A stretch of DNA of 64,000 nt from Aeromicrobium sp. Root236 (GCF_001428805.1 NZ_LMIS01000001.1:2486451-2550450), one strand, 5' to 3'; shown: positions 52,764 through 61,729, counted from the stretch's first letter. Numbers and translations: made by a program. The notes: generated by a model from the sequence alone, not told the origin.

Positions 52764-54419
52764 AACATTCCGCGCGATGTCCTCGGCGGCGAGGTAGCCG
52801 AACGTCATGGCCGGCCCGATCGTCGCGCCGGGACCCGCGTACGTACGTCCCATGACCGCCGACGAGCAGTTGCCGGCGGCGTAGAGGCCCTCGATGACCG
52901 AGCCGTCGGCCCGCAGCGCGCGGGCGCGTTCGTCGGTGACGATCCCGCCCTTCGTGCCGAGGTCGCCGGGCACGATCTTGACGGCGTAGAACGGTCCGTG
53001 GTCGATCGAGTGCAGCGACGGGTTGGGCTTCACGCGGGGGTCGGCGTAGTAGCGGTCGTACGCACTCTCGCCGCGGTGGAAGTCCTCGTCGATGCCGGAC
53101 TCGGCGAAGCCGTTGAACCGGCGGATCGTCTCCTCCAGCGCCTCGGCCGGAACCTCGATCTCGGCGGCGAGCTTGGCGAGCGAGTCGGCCTTGCGCACCG
53201 TGCCGAACTTGTACCAGCGGCCGGGGAACGGCTGGCGCGGCGAGAGGCCGGCGAACAGGTAGCGGTTGCGGTAGCGCTGGTCCATCACGAGCCACGCCGG
53301 TACGTGCGGGACACCGGTGGCCTCGCCCTCGTAGATCGCGTGCGTGGCCTCGACGTACGGCAGTGCCTCGTTCATGAACCGCTGACCCGCGGAGTTGACG
53401 ATGATCGACCCCGGCAGGTTGCGCTCGGCGAGGCAGAACCACGGGCCGGACGGCAGCGGGATCGTCGGGCCCCACCAGGCGTCGTCCATCAGGTCGGTGG
53501 CCGCGCCGACCGCGACACCGGCCTCGATGCCGGCGCCGGTGTTGGTGGCCGCGCCGGTGCTCCAGCCCGCCTCGGTGGGGCTCGGCAGATACTTCTCGCG
53601 CAGCGCGTCGTTCTTCTCGAACCCGCCGGAGCCGAGGATCACGCCGCGGCGGGCGCGGATGACGACCTCCTGGCCCTCGTGCTCGGCCCGTACGCCGACG
53701 ACCCGGCCGCCCTCGATGACGAGTCCGGTGAGCGAGGTCTCGTAGTGGACCGGCACGCCGGCATCCATGAGGCCCTTGCGCAGGCTGATCGTGAGCGCGT
53801 TGCCCATGGCGTACATGCGACGGCCGCGCAGCGAGCTCAGGACGCGCTTGAGCATGACGCGCATCATCGTGAGCGGGCCACGGAGCGTGCGTACGCCGAG
53901 GCTGATCTTGCGGAAGTCGGCCTGCGTGACGATGAGGTTGGCCGGCGCCTTGGCGTACGGCGGGTGCAGGCGGTCGAGCTCGGCGCCGAGGATGCGGCCG
54001 TCCATCGGGACGGGCTCGACGCTGCGGCCACGGGGCCGGCCGCCGGGCTGCTCGGGCAGGTAGTCGGCGTACTCCGGGACCCACTTCAGCTGCACGGGGG
54101 TGTTGTCGAGCAGGAAGTCGATGACCTCGGGGCCGCGGTCGAGGAACGTGTCGCGGCGCTCCTTGGGCACGACGTCGCCGACGATCGAGTCGAGGTACGT
54201 ACGTGCCTGCTGGGCGTCGTCCGCCTCGACCTGGCCGGCCTTGCGGAGCGCCCGGTTGCCGGGGATCCACACACCGCCGCCGGAGCGGGCTGTCGAGCCG
54301 CCGAAGTAGGCGCTCTTCTCGATCACCACGGTGTCCAGACCGTGCTTCGCGGCGGCAAGAGCCGCCGTCATACCGGCGCCTCCGGCGCCCACGACGATGA
54401 CGTCACACGTCTGTTCCAT
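52755..54419 (-). CDS. kstD: 3-ketosteroid delta-1-dehydrogenase
   Basis: A 554-residue FAD enzyme that introduces the C1-C2 double bond of the 3-oxosteroid A ring, the trigger for B-ring opening. The FAD-binding start VIVVGAGGAGMTAALAAA, the EKSAYFGGSTARSGGGVWIP stretch near 35 and the C-terminal GRTYAGPGATIGPAMTFGYLAA near 525 (active-site region of KstD proteins) are clear. Length is normal (510-560). It is divergent from hsaE around a KstR box and leads the kstD-chsH3 unit. Confidence 0.93.
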   Translation of the reverse strand: MEQTCDVIVVGAGGAGMTAALAAAKHGLDTVVIEKSAYFGGSTARSGGGVWIPGNRALRKAGQVEADDAQQARTYLDSIVGDVVPKERRDTFLDRGPEVIDFLLDNTPVQLKWVPEYADYLPEQPGGRPRGRSVEPVPMDGRILGAELDRLHPPYAKAPANLIVTQADFRKISLGVRTLRGPLTMMRVMLKRVLSSLRGRRMYAMGNALTISLRKGLMDAGVPVHYETSLTGLVIEGGRVVGVRAEHEGQEVVIRARRGVILGSGGFEKNDALREKYLPSPTEAGWSTGAATNTGAGIEAGVAVGAATDLMDDAWWGPTIPLPSGPWFCLAERNLPGSIIVNSAGQRFMNEALPYVEATHAIYEGEATGVPHVPAWLVMDQRYRNRYLFAGLSPRQPFPGRWYKFGTVRKADSLAKLAAEIEVPAEALEETIRRFNGFAESGIDEDFHRGESAYDRYYADPRVKPNPSLHSIDHGPFYAVKIVPGDLGTKGGIVTDERARALRADGSVIEGLYAAGNCSSAVMGRTYAGPGATIGPAMTFGYLAAEDIARNVGG

Positions 54420-54451
54420 CGGACCTCCGGTCGGGCTGACTTCCGCAAAAC

Positions 54452-54465
54452 TGTAACAGGTTCTA
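54452..54465. promoter_or_regulatory. KstR-type operator (kstD / hsaE)
   Basis: TGTAACAGGTTCTA matches TnnAACnnGTTnnA and overlaps a possible -10 TAGTAT (54464-54469) just before the hsaE GTG. It lies 32 bases before kstD. Confidence 0.8.
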
Positions 54466-54475
54466 GTATGGCGAG

Positions 54476-55291
54476 GTGACCTCCACCAAGGCTGATCCCG
54501 CCGCCATCGCCGCGGCGACCGACCGGCTCGCGCAGGCGCTGGAGACGCGAGTGCCGTGTGCCGCCGTCCGCGACCTGATCGGCACGGACGACCTGCCGGC
54601 CGCCTACGCCGTGCAGCAGGGCCTCGTCCAGAAGCGGCTCGACGGCGGGGTGAGGGTCGTCGGCCGCAAGATCGGCGCCACCTCCGAGGCGGTGCAGAAC
54701 CAGCTCGGTGTGGACCAGCCCGACTTCGGCTACCTGCTCAGCGACATGGACGTCAGCCACGGCACGGACGGCACGCCGATCTCGATGCGCACCCTCCTGC
54801 AGCCGCGGGTCGAGGCGGAGGTCGCGTTCCGGCTGAGCCGTGACATCGACGTGCCCGAGGAGCAGATCACGATCGAGCTCGTGCGCGAGGCCGTCGACGT
54901 GGCGATCCCGGCGCTGGAGATCGTCGACTCACGCATCGAGGGCTGGGACATCACGTTCACCGACACGGTCGCCGACAACGCGTCCAGCGGCCTGTACGTC
55001 GTGGGCGACGCGGGACTCCCGCTGAGCGACATCGAGCCGCGCGACGTCGAGATGAGCCTGACCATCAACGACGAGGTGCGTTCGTCCGGCAACGGCGCAG
55101 CCTGCCTCGGCGACCCGCTGGAGGCGCTGCGTTGGCTCGCCGTCCAGGCCGCACGCTTCGGCGACCCGCTCCGCGCGGGGAACCTGATCCTGTCCGGGGC
55201 CCTCGGGCCCTTCGTGCCGTTCGCCGCGGGTGACCGCGTCACGGCGTCCATCAGCGGGTTCGCACCCCTGACCGTCTCCTTCGAGGAGTAA
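54476..55291 (+). CDS. hsaE: 2-hydroxypenta-2,4-dienoate hydratase
   Basis: A 271-residue enzyme of the FAH/2-keto-4-pentenoate hydratase family, converting 2-hydroxyhexa-2,4-dienoate (from HsaD) to 4-hydroxy-2-oxohexanoate. Features: [17 protein letters not shown] near 40, [31 protein letters not shown] near 61 and the [26 protein letters not shown] metal-site region near 143. It starts with GTG at 54476 very close to the -10, so it may be nearly leaderless. It leads hsaE-hsaG-hsaF. Confidence 0.93.
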   Translation: MTSTKADPAAIAAATDRLAQALETRVPCAAVRDLIGTDDLPAAYAVQQGLVQKRLDGGVRVVGRKIGATSEAVQNQLGVDQPDFGYLLSDMDVSHGTDGTPISMRTLLQPRVEAEVAFRLSRDIDVPEEQITIELVREAVDVAIPALEIVDSRIEGWDITFTDTVADNASSGLYVVGDAGLPLSDIEPRDVEMSLTINDEVRSSGNGAACLGDPLEALRWLAVQAARFGDPLRAGNLILSGALGPFVPFAAGDRVTASISGFAPLTVSFEE

Positions 55292-55295
55292 GACC

Positions 55296-56192
55296 ATGAC
55301 CAAGAAGGTCACCGCCGCGATCGTCGGGCCGGGCAACATCGGCACCGACCTGCTCTACAAGCTGCTCCGCAGCGACACGATCGAGCCCCGCTGGATGATC
55401 GGCGTCGACCCGGCGTCCGAGGGTCTGAAGCTCGCGAGTGATCGCGGGGTCGAGGCGTCGCACGAGGGCGTCGACTGGCTGCTCAAGCAGGACGAGCTGC
55501 CCCAGCTGATCTTCGAGGCCACCTCGGCGTACGTGCACCGGGAGTACGCCCCGCGCTACGCCGAGGCCGGCATCCGCGCGATCGACCTGACCCCGGCGGC
55601 GGTCGGGCCCGCGGTCATCCCGCCGGTCAACGGCGAGGAGCACCTCGACGCCGACAACGTCAACATGATCACGTGCGGCGGCCAGGCCACGATCCCGATG
55701 GTCCACGCCGTCTCGCGGGTCACCCCCGTGCCGTACGCCGAGATCGTGGCCTCGGTCTCCAGCGCGTCGGCCGGGCCCGGCACGCGCGCCAACATCGACG
55801 AGTTCACGCGCACGACCAGCGCCGGCGTCGAGACGATCGGCGGCGCCGAGCGCGGCAAGGCGATCATCATCCTCAACCCCGCCGAACCGCCGATGATCAT
55901 GCGCGACACGATCTTCTGCGGCGTCAGCGCCGACGCCGACCGCGACGCGATCTCGGAGTCCGTCGTCCGCATGGCGCAGCAGGTGCAGGAGTACGTCCCC
56001 GGCTACCGGCTGCTCCAGGACCCGCAGTTCGACGACGCCTCGCCGGCGACCAAGGGCATGACCAAGGTCAGCATCTTCGTCGAGGTCGAGGGTGCGGGCG
56101 ACTACCTCCCGCCCTACGCCGGCAACCTCGACATCATGACCGCCGCGGCGACCCGCGTCGGCGAATCCATCGCCAAGGAGATCCTCCGATGA
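55296..56192 (+). CDS. hsaG: Acylating acetaldehyde/propanal dehydrogenase
   Basis: A 298-residue CoA-acylating aldehyde dehydrogenase that turns propanal from HsaF into propionyl-CoA. The NAD loop [16 protein letters not shown] starts the protein, the catalytic cysteine is in [10 protein letters not shown] near 129, and [16 protein letters not shown] near 193 is characteristic. It overlaps hsaF by four bases; the pair forms an aldolase-dehydrogenase channel complex. It is four bases after hsaE. Confidence 0.95.
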   Translation: MTKKVTAAIVGPGNIGTDLLYKLLRSDTIEPRWMIGVDPASEGLKLASDRGVEASHEGVDWLLKQDELPQLIFEATSAYVHREYAPRYAEAGIRAIDLTPAAVGPAVIPPVNGEEHLDADNVNMITCGGQATIPMVHAVSRVTPVPYAEIVASVSSASAGPGTRANIDEFTRTTSAGVETIGGAERGKAIIILNPAEPPMIMRDTIFCGVSADADRDAISESVVRMAQQVQEYVPGYRLLQDPQFDDASPATKGMTKVSIFVEVEGAGDYLPPYAGNLDIMTAAATRVGESIAKEILR

Positions 56193-57289
56193 CTGCCGCT
56201 CCCGTGTCCGGCGTCGATGCCTCGGTCGACGCGCTCGCCCGTACGTGGTCACAGACCGACCCCTCGAGCGACCTCGACCTCCGCCTGACCGACACCTGCC
56301 TCCGCGACGGCTCGCACCACAAGCGCCACCAGTTCGTGCCGCAGGAGGTGCGCGACATCGTCGGCGCCCTCGACGAGGCCGGCATCCCGGTGATCGAGGT
56401 GACACACGGCGACGGCCTGGGTGGCTCGTCGTTCAACTACGGGTTCTCCGCGACCCCCGAGCAGGAGCTCATCAAGCTCGCCGCCGAGACCGCGAAGCGC
56501 GCCCGCATCGCGTTCCTCATGCTGCCGGGCGTCGGCACCAAGGACGACATCCGCGCCGCCCAGGACAACGGCGGGCAGATCTGCCGCATCGCCACGCACT
56601 GCACCGAGGCGGACACGTCGGGGCAGCACTTCGGCCTGGCCCGCGAGCTCGGGCTGGAGACCGTCGGCTTCCTCATGATGAGCCACACCCAGTCGCCCGA
56701 GGTGCTCGCCAAGCAGGCCCGCATCATGGTCGACGCCGGCTGCCAGTGCGTCTACGTCGTGGACTCCGCAGGTGCCCTGGTCATGGAGGGTGTCGCCGAC
56801 CGGGTGTCCGCGCTCGTCGCCGAGATCGGCAACGAAGCCACGATCGGGTTCCACGGTCACGAGAACCTCGGCCTCGGGGTCGCCAACACCGTCATCGCCG
56901 CCCGCGCCGGGGCGACCCAGATCGACGGGTCCGTACGCCGCTTCGGCGCCGGTGCCGGCAACACGCCGCTCGAGGCGTTCATCGGCGTCGCCGACAAGCT
57001 CGGCTGGAAGACCGGCGTCGACTTCCTCCAGATCGTCGATGCCGCCGAAGATGTCGTACGTCCGGCGATGCCCGAGGAGTGCACGCTCAACCGGATGACG
57101 CTGATGATGGGCTACGCCGGGGTCTACTCCTCGTTCCTCAAGCACGCGGGCAACGCCGCCGAGCGCTACGACGTCTCGGGCGCGAAGATCCTGCTCGAGG
57201 CCGGGCGCCGCAAGCTGATCGGCGGCCAGGAGGACCAGCTCATCGACATCGCCCTGATGCTCAAGGCGAAGGACGACGCCAACGCGTAG
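56189..57289 (+). CDS. hsaF: 4-hydroxy-2-oxovalerate/oxohexanoate aldolase
   Basis: A 366-residue class II aldolase that splits 4-hydroxy-2-oxohexanoate to pyruvate and propanal. It has [16 protein letters not shown] (with the divalent-metal aspartate) near 28, [13 protein letters not shown] near 68, the metal-binding [12 protein letters not shown] near 215 and [12 protein letters not shown] near 243. ATG at 56189 overlaps hsaG. It is followed by five bases and then a 19-bp direct repeat that borders the inserted element. Confidence 0.95.
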   Translation: MTAAPVSGVDASVDALARTWSQTDPSSDLDLRLTDTCLRDGSHHKRHQFVPQEVRDIVGALDEAGIPVIEVTHGDGLGGSSFNYGFSATPEQELIKLAAETAKRARIAFLMLPGVGTKDDIRAAQDNGGQICRIATHCTEADTSGQHFGLARELGLETVGFLMMSHTQSPEVLAKQARIMVDAGCQCVYVVDSAGALVMEGVADRVSALVAEIGNEATIGFHGHENLGLGVANTVIAARAGATQIDGSVRRFGAGAGNTPLEAFIGVADKLGWKTGVDFLQIVDAAEDVVRPAMPEECTLNRMTLMMGYAGVYSSFLKHAGNAAERYDVSGAKILLEAGRRKLIGGQEDQLIDIALMLKAKDDANA

Positions 57290-57294
57290 GTCTC

Positions 57295-57313
57295 AGCTGA
57301 ATCGCTGCTGGAA
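57295..57313. repeat. Left 19-bp direct repeat bordering the inserted segment
   Basis: AGCTGAATCGCTGCTGGAA, identical to 58700-58718, five bases after the hsaF stop. Read on the minus strand it encodes the same C-terminal residues EFQQRFS as the isocitrate-lyase-family gene and is followed by TGA, so it looks like the displaced original gene end. Confidence 0.85.
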
Positions 57314-58699
57314 GGGTCAAGCGGTGCGAAGGCGTCCTGGTGTCTTGAGCTGTGCTAACGCCTCCGCGGCGGTGAGGTCACCACGGCGAACGCGTTCGCG
57401 TAGGACGAATAGTTCAGGAGTGCCAATTATCAGGCCACCGTCCTCGTTAAAGGTCGCGACCTCTTCTTCGTTCGAGGCCAGCGGCTCGTCACGCTTGCCA
57501 GGGTCCGTCCCGAGAAAATGATTGACGACATACCAGCATGCACTCGGAACCCTTCGGTTGGCTGCGGCGAACCTTGTTGCGAAACGGGTGATTCGCTGGA
57601 GATCGCTTAGTTTCGCTCCGCCCGAATACCCGCGCACCTCAACCAGCGCGACCCAATCGGGATCGTCAGGGTCGAGCACGCGAAGGTCCTCCAAGAGGTC
57701 ACCCTTCTTGGCGTGTTCCTTGTCTGCATCTTCAACCGTGAAACCAAACTCGCGAAAAGCCTCAGCAACCTCGTCCTTCAGGGTGTCACCCTGGGCCTCG
57801 AGCAGGCGACGTGCACCAAGCTCGGCGCGCTTGGCGGCGTCTAGGCGCTCCATCTCAAGCTCCGCTCTCCTGGCTTGGTAGACGCGGGCGGCTTCCGCGT
57901 GCTCAGCATCGAGTTCGCTGATTTTGGATGTGGCCTCCCGCTGGTCCACGGTCTGCCACTGTGGGTCAGAGTGCCAGTCGGTCACGTCTGGTTCGAACCG
58001 GGTTGGGTCGGCGGCTCGCCAGCGGGCGAGCGCTGCCGACACCCACCTAGCAGCCTCCGGAATTTCTACGGGGAGCCACCACCATTCGAGTGGCGAGGAT
58101 TGCGAGCGCCGGAATATTCCTGCTACAGGATGACCGTTCGCGTTGATCAGAAATGGCACGATCACCCCACGGACGCTGGGGTGAGTTATCTGCATCACAC
58201 GGCTGCGGCCAGCGGCAACCAGTTGCTCGCCAAATCCAGGTATGAGATGTGATACCTCGTCGACCTGGCTCGCGGGAACTCGGTAGGTTCCGGAGGCCTC
58301 AATAGCGGTCGTCGTTCCAAGAAAGGAAGCGCTTCCCATGTGAAGTCGAGACGTTTGACTTCCGCCGAACTGGACGACGTTGACCTCGGTAAGAACTGTG
58401 GCATCGCAGTCCCAAAGCACAATCAAATCCCAGTCTCGCTGGTTGATGTCGTCCGCGAGTTCATCAGTCGAGGCAATTCGAACGGTGGGCGCGAGCGCAC
58501 GGAACCGTTCGGCGAGTGACTCGTCGTCCAGCCCGACTACCAGCATGCGCGGTCGTGGCTGCAACCCAAACATAAGTTCCATTGCTACTCCTTTAGCCCA
58601 GCCATCCTTTCAGCACGCGCCGATACGCTGGTCTATCACGTTTCCGGATGCGCGAAGGCTCGCTCGGCCGCCCGGCGTCACGACGTGGCGCAGCCCGCT
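57314..58699. mobile_element. Putative small integrated segment with one nuclease-like gene
   Basis: About 1.4 kb between the two 19-bp repeats. It carries one gene on the minus strand, noticeably lower GC and more relaxed third positions than the flanking sterol genes. No integrase, transposase or terminal inverted repeats are visible, so it may be a cargo remnant or a non-autonomous element. Confidence 0.55.
57317..58582 (-). CDS. Hypothetical protein with PD-(D/E)xK-like nuclease domain
   Basis: A 421-residue protein. Residues 1-200 form a domain I do not recognise, starting LVVGLDDESLAERFRAL and later LEWWWLPVEIPEAARW near 165. Residues about 205-265 are a charged helix, likely coiled coil. 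Residues about 262-360 resemble a restriction-endonuclease-like core: DTLKDEVAEAFREFGFTV helix, acidic E298-D299 in LLEDLRV, and E315-V-R317 in VALVEVRG, i.e. ExR in place of the usual ExK. The C-terminus is helical. It is in a repeat-flanked insertion and codon use differs from neighbours, so horizontal acquisition is likely. A defence role is a guess from this. Confidence 0.55.
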   Translation of the reverse strand: MELMFGLQPRPRMLVVGLDDESLAERFRALAPTVRIASTDELADDINQRDWDLIVLWDCDATVLTEVNVVQFGGSQTSRLHMGSASFLGTTTAIEASGTYRVPASQVDEVSHLIPGFGEQLVAAGRSRVMQITHPSVRGVIVPFLINANGHPVAGIFRRSQSSPLEWWWLPVEIPEAARWVSAALARWRAADPTRFEPDVTDWHSDPQWQTVDQREATSKISELDAEHAEAARVYQARRAELEMERLDAAKRAELGARRLLEAQGDTLKDEVAEAFREFGFTVEDADKEHAKKGDLLEDLRVLDPDDPDWVALVEVRGYSGGAKLSDLQRITRFATRFAAANRRVPSACWYVVNHFLGTDPGKRDEPLASNEEEVATFNEDGGLIIGTPELFVLRERVRRGDLTAAEALAQLKTPGRLRTA

Positions 58700-59501
58700 A
58701 GCTGAATCGCTGCTGGAACTCGCCGTAGGGGATCGCGCCGTCGGCGAAGCTGAACGTGCCGCGCTCGAGCATCTCCCGGCCGGCGTTCTGGACGAGGGTG
58801 AGTGCCGCGCGCGTCAGCGTCCCGCCGATGCTGATCCGGGCGACGCCCAGCTCGCGCAGGGTGGCCGCGTCGAGCACGGGCTCGACCAGACCGGCGACGA
58901 CGTTGACCGGGGCGTCGATCTCGGCGGTCAGCCTGCCGATCTCGTCGGCGTCGCTGACACCCGGCACGAAGATGCAGTCGGCTCCGGCCGCGACGTATTG
59001 CTCGGCCCTCCGGATCGTCTCCGCGAACGCGTCGGGGTGCTTGGTCATGTACGTGTCGGTGCGCGCGTTCAGCACGAACGAGCCCTTGGGCGCGCTGCTG
59101 CGTGCCGCCTCGACGCGTTCGCGACCGGCCTCGACCGGGATCAGCTCGCCGGGCTCGATCGCGTCCTCGAGGTTGCCACCGACGACGCCGATCTCGAGGG
59201 CTCGCGTGACGGTGTCGGCGACATGATCGGGCGTGGCGCCGTATCCGGACTCGAGGTCGGCGGTCACCGGGCAATCGACCGCTTCGACGATCGTCGCGAT
59301 GCAGTCCAGCATCTCCGACCCGGTCATGTGCGCGTCCGCGCGCCCGAGGCTGAAGGCGATGCCCGCGCTGGTCGTGGCGATCGCGGCGAACCCGACCTGC
59401 TCGAGGATGCGCGCCGATCCGCCGTCCCACGCGTTCGGCAGCACGAAGCCGGCTCCGGGCTGGTGCAGGGCGAGGAAGATGGCGGCCCGGTCGTTGGTCA
59501 T
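58698..59501 (-). CDS. Isocitrate lyase/PEP mutase family protein
   Basis: A 267-residue member of the ICL/PEP mutase superfamily of C-C or P-C lyases. Signature stretches: FVLPNAWDGGSARILEQVGFAAIATTSAGIA near 19, DLESGYGATPDHVA near 97, GVVGGNLEDAIEPGELIPVE near 124 and NARTDTYM near 144. The KKCGHL-type cysteine loop of true isocitrate lyase is absent, so an oxaloacetate/phosphonopyruvate-like substrate is possible. Its last seven codons are duplicated at 57295-57313 and the stop here (TAG) differs from the displaced copy (TGA). Confidence 0.82.
   Translation of the reverse strand: MTNDRAAIFLALHQPGAGFVLPNAWDGGSARILEQVGFAAIATTSAGIAFSLGRADAHMTGSEMLDCIATIVEAVDCPVTADLESGYGATPDHVADTVTRALEIGVVGGNLEDAIEPGELIPVEAGRERVEAARSSAPKGSFVLNARTDTYMTKHPDAFAETIRRAEQYVAAGADCIFVPGVSDADEIGRLTAEIDAPVNVVAGLVEPVLDAATLRELGVARISIGGTLTRAALTLVQNAGREMLERGTFSFADGAIPYGEFQQRFS
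58700..58718. repeat. Right 19-bp direct repeat, 3' end of the ICL-family gene
   Basis: AGCTGAATCGCTGCTGGAA, the second copy of the 57295 repeat, covering the last codons of the ICL-family gene up to the first base of its stop codon. Confidence 0.85.
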
Positions 59502-59624
59502 GGCCGTCAGTCTCGCAGGGTTCGAGCGACTCTCACAGAGCGTTCCCTGTCGTGGCGGTGGGTCTGGTCGAACGGGAAGGGTCCGGGTTCGACCCAGGTC
59601 ACCGGCCCTGACGGGTTCGAGCGA
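59502..59624. repeat. Intergenic with 14-bp direct repeat
   Basis: GGGTTCGAGCGACT occurs at 59518-59531 and 59613-59626, bracketing a region with the dyad GGGTTCGACCC. The second copy reaches into the stop codon of the FAD oxidoreductase gene. No gene is visible. Confidence 0.5.
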
Positions 59625-60737
59625 CTAGGAGTCGCGTACGCCTCGGTAGATGCCACGGCGGACGATCAGGCCCTGGAGCAGGCCGCGGATCGTCCAGGCC
59701 GGGAACCGGTACGCGCGACCGTTGGGTGCGAACACCTCGAGGCCGTTGGGCTGGACCCCGACGACAGATCCCCACTGGCCCCGCCGGGGCTTGTAGTCGC
59801 GCAGCGGCCTGCCCTTGAGCTCGGCGCGGATGTTGCGCGCCAGCAGCTTGTCGGCGCGGTTGCGGGCGGACGTACGCAGCGGATCCGTCGCCGCCACGTC
59901 GCCGATCGCGAACACGCCGTGGTGGCCCGGCACCCGCAAGCTCGGCTCGACGGCGACGAAGCCGTGGTCGTCGAGCAGTGACGTCGGCAGCCACTCCGTG
60001 TTGGGACGCACCCGGCCGATCGTCCAGAGCACCGCGTCGGCGGTGTGCGGCGGCTGCCCGGTGCTCCAGGCGACCGGCTCGTCGGTGATCCGGTCACAGT
60101 CGAACCCGTCCGGCACGACGGCACGGTGTCCCGGGTGCACGCCGACGCCGAGCTCGCTGAGCCGTTGCTGCAACGTACGCGCCGCCCTTGGGTGGTAGTG
60201 GGGGAGCGGCCGGTCACCGGGGAAGAACAGGTCGACCTGCGCGTCAGGCCAGGTCACCGCGGCGTTGAGCGCGCTGCTGACTGCCGCCGGCCCACCGCCG
60301 ATCACGGCGATCGACCCTGCCGATGCGAGCCGCGCGTGGTCGGCCGCCAGCGAGGTGGCAACCTCGTCGGCCGACAGCAGGCCGGGGGGCCGCCAGAACC
60401 CGTTGGTCACCCCGGTCGAGATCACCAGCACGTCGTACGGCTCCACCGACTCGGTCCCGTCGGCGCCGGTCACCTGCACGTGGCGCGCATCGAGATCGAC
60501 GCCGGTCAGTGTGCCGTGCACCGTACGCACGCGATCGAGGCGGCGATAGCGGTCGAACGAGATCCAGTTGTCGCGCACCCACTCGTCCGGCTGCGTCAGA
60601 CGCGTGCCGAGCTCCTTGCCGCTGACGAGGCCCGGTCGCGTCGAGATCCCGACGACGTCGGCGTGCCTCGAGAGGTGGATCGCGGTGAGGAGCCCGCTGT
60701 CGCCGAGCCCCGCGACGACGACCCGCGTACGTTTCAT
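59625..60737 (-). CDS. FAD-dependent pyridine nucleotide-disulphide oxidoreductase-like protein
   Basis: A 370-residue flavoprotein with two nucleotide-binding folds. The first is atypical (VVVAGLGDSGLLTAIHL, GLGDSG instead of GxGxxG) and the second is regular (IAVIGGGPAAVSSALNAA near 143). The late GVFAIGDVAATDPLRTSARNRADKL near 286 binds FAD. It resembles NDH-2/AIF-like oxidoreductases. It overlaps the DUF1295 gene by four bases and is in the promoter context of a KstR box, so it may act in redox balance during sterol growth. Confidence 0.78.
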   Translation of the reverse strand: MKRTRVVVAGLGDSGLLTAIHLSRHADVVGISTRPGLVSGKELGTRLTQPDEWVRDNWISFDRYRRLDRVRTVHGTLTGVDLDARHVQVTGADGTESVEPYDVLVISTGVTNGFWRPPGLLSADEVATSLAADHARLASAGSIAVIGGGPAAVSSALNAAVTWPDAQVDLFFPGDRPLPHYHPRAARTLQQRLSELGVGVHPGHRAVVPDGFDCDRITDEPVAWSTGQPPHTADAVLWTIGRVRPNTEWLPTSLLDDHGFVAVEPSLRVPGHHGVFAIGDVAATDPLRTSARNRADKLLARNIRAELKGRPLRDYKPRRGQWGSVVGVQPNGLEVFAPNGRAYRFPAWTIRGLLQGLIVRRGIYRGVRDS

Positions 60738-61633
60738 GCGCCGGCGCGAACGCGACGCGGGGGACGCGGCACGAACCGGGGCACCCGCTCGACCACCGAG
60801 GCGTACGCCGGGCGGCGCTCCAGGCTCCGTTGCTCCATCATCGGGATGCTCGCGAGCTGGAACATCGCGTACATGCAGGCAGCGCCGGCGAACACCCACC
60901 ACGCGTCGGGATCGGCGGCCATGCCGAAGATCGCCAAGGAGACCCAGAAGCTGACCTCGCCGAAGTAGTTGGGGTGCCGCGACCAGGCCCACAGACCCTG
61001 GTCCATGACCTGCCCGGGCTCGCGCGTGCGGATGAACCGGTGCATCTGGATGTCGGCCGTGAGCTCGATCGCGACCGCACCCACGCCCACGAGGACGGCG
61101 AGGGCGTCGACCCAGCCGAGGTCCCGACCCGGCCGGGTCACCACGACGTACGCGGGCAGCGTCCCGAGGAACACCTGCAGGGTCGGGAAGACGTGGATGC
61201 CCATGAGGTCGACGACGGCTTCGGCCTTGCCGGCCCGCTCCCGCACCATGGGGTAGCGCCAGTCCTCGTGGTGCAGGCCGGGGAACGTCTGGATCCAGTT
61301 CACGGTGAGCCGCACCGCCCAGAGCATGATGACCGCCATCACCACCCAGCTCCGTGTATCGTCGGCCGGCGTCCCGGACTCGATCCACCACGCCAGCATC
61401 AGCAGCGGCGGGATGACGCTCCAGTACGCGTCGTAGAAGCTCGAGTTGTGGTGCATCCGGCTCGCCGCGAAGATCACGAGCGTGGCGATCAGGTCGGCGA
61501 TCAAGCCGTCGAGCCACAGCCACGACGTCTCGGGACCCCACGCAAACCATGCGGCGCCGGCGCCGATTGCCACCGCGTACGCCACGGTGACGCGCACCAT
61601 CGACTCGGTCCTGCTCGCCTGCGTTGTGGTCAT
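60734..61633 (-). CDS. DUF1295 integral membrane protein (steroid 5-alpha-reductase-like)
   Basis: A 299-residue membrane protein with six or seven helices. The DUF1295 signature WAWSRHPNYFGEVSFWVSLAIFG lies near residue 216, preceded by QMHRFIRTREPGQVMDQGLW. The family belongs to the isoprenylcysteine methyltransferase/steroid 5-alpha-reductase fold, so a reductase of a steroid or other lipid is possible. It is the first gene of a minus-strand unit starting 16 bases from a KstR box, with the FAD oxidoreductase coupled behind it, which could provide electrons. Activity is inferred. Confidence 0.75.
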   Translation of the reverse strand: MTTTQASRTESMVRVTVAYAVAIGAGAAWFAWGPETSWLWLDGLIADLIATLVIFAASRMHHNSSFYDAYWSVIPPLLMLAWWIESGTPADDTRSWVVMAVIMLWAVRLTVNWIQTFPGLHHEDWRYPMVRERAGKAEAVVDLMGIHVFPTLQVFLGTLPAYVVVTRPGRDLGWVDALAVLVGVGAVAIELTADIQMHRFIRTREPGQVMDQGLWAWSRHPNYFGEVSFWVSLAIFGMAADPDAWWVFAGAACMYAMFQLASIPMMEQRSLERRPAYASVVERVPRFVPRPPRRVRAGA

Positions 61634-61648
61634 GCCGCAGACCGTACC

Positions 61649-61662
61649 TAGAACACGTTCCA
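61649..61662. promoter_or_regulatory. KstR-type operator 1 (DUF1295 / hsaA)
   Basis: TAGAACACGTTCCA matches TnnAACnnGTTnnA, 16 bases upstream of the DUF1295 gene start. Confidence 0.8.
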
Positions 61663-61715
61663 GTTCGCCAGCGTTCCAGACATCCGGTCCGCGCGCGCTG
61701 CGATGGACGTAGCAC

Positions 61716-61729
61716 TAGAACGTGTTCTA
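61716..61729. promoter_or_regulatory. KstR-type operator 2 (hsaA)
   Basis: TAGAACGTGTTCTA, the only fully symmetric copy in the window (CTAGAACGTGTTCTAG including flanks), 36 bases before the hsaA ATG. Confidence 0.88.

Noticed and set aside
52416..54479. 687-codon plus-strand frame over kstD
   Set aside because: Antisense shadow of kstD, which has unmistakable FAD and active-site motifs.
58698..59501. True isocitrate lyase of the glyoxylate shunt
   Set aside because: At 267 residues and without the cysteine loop of AceA, it belongs to the wider ICL/PEP mutase family only.
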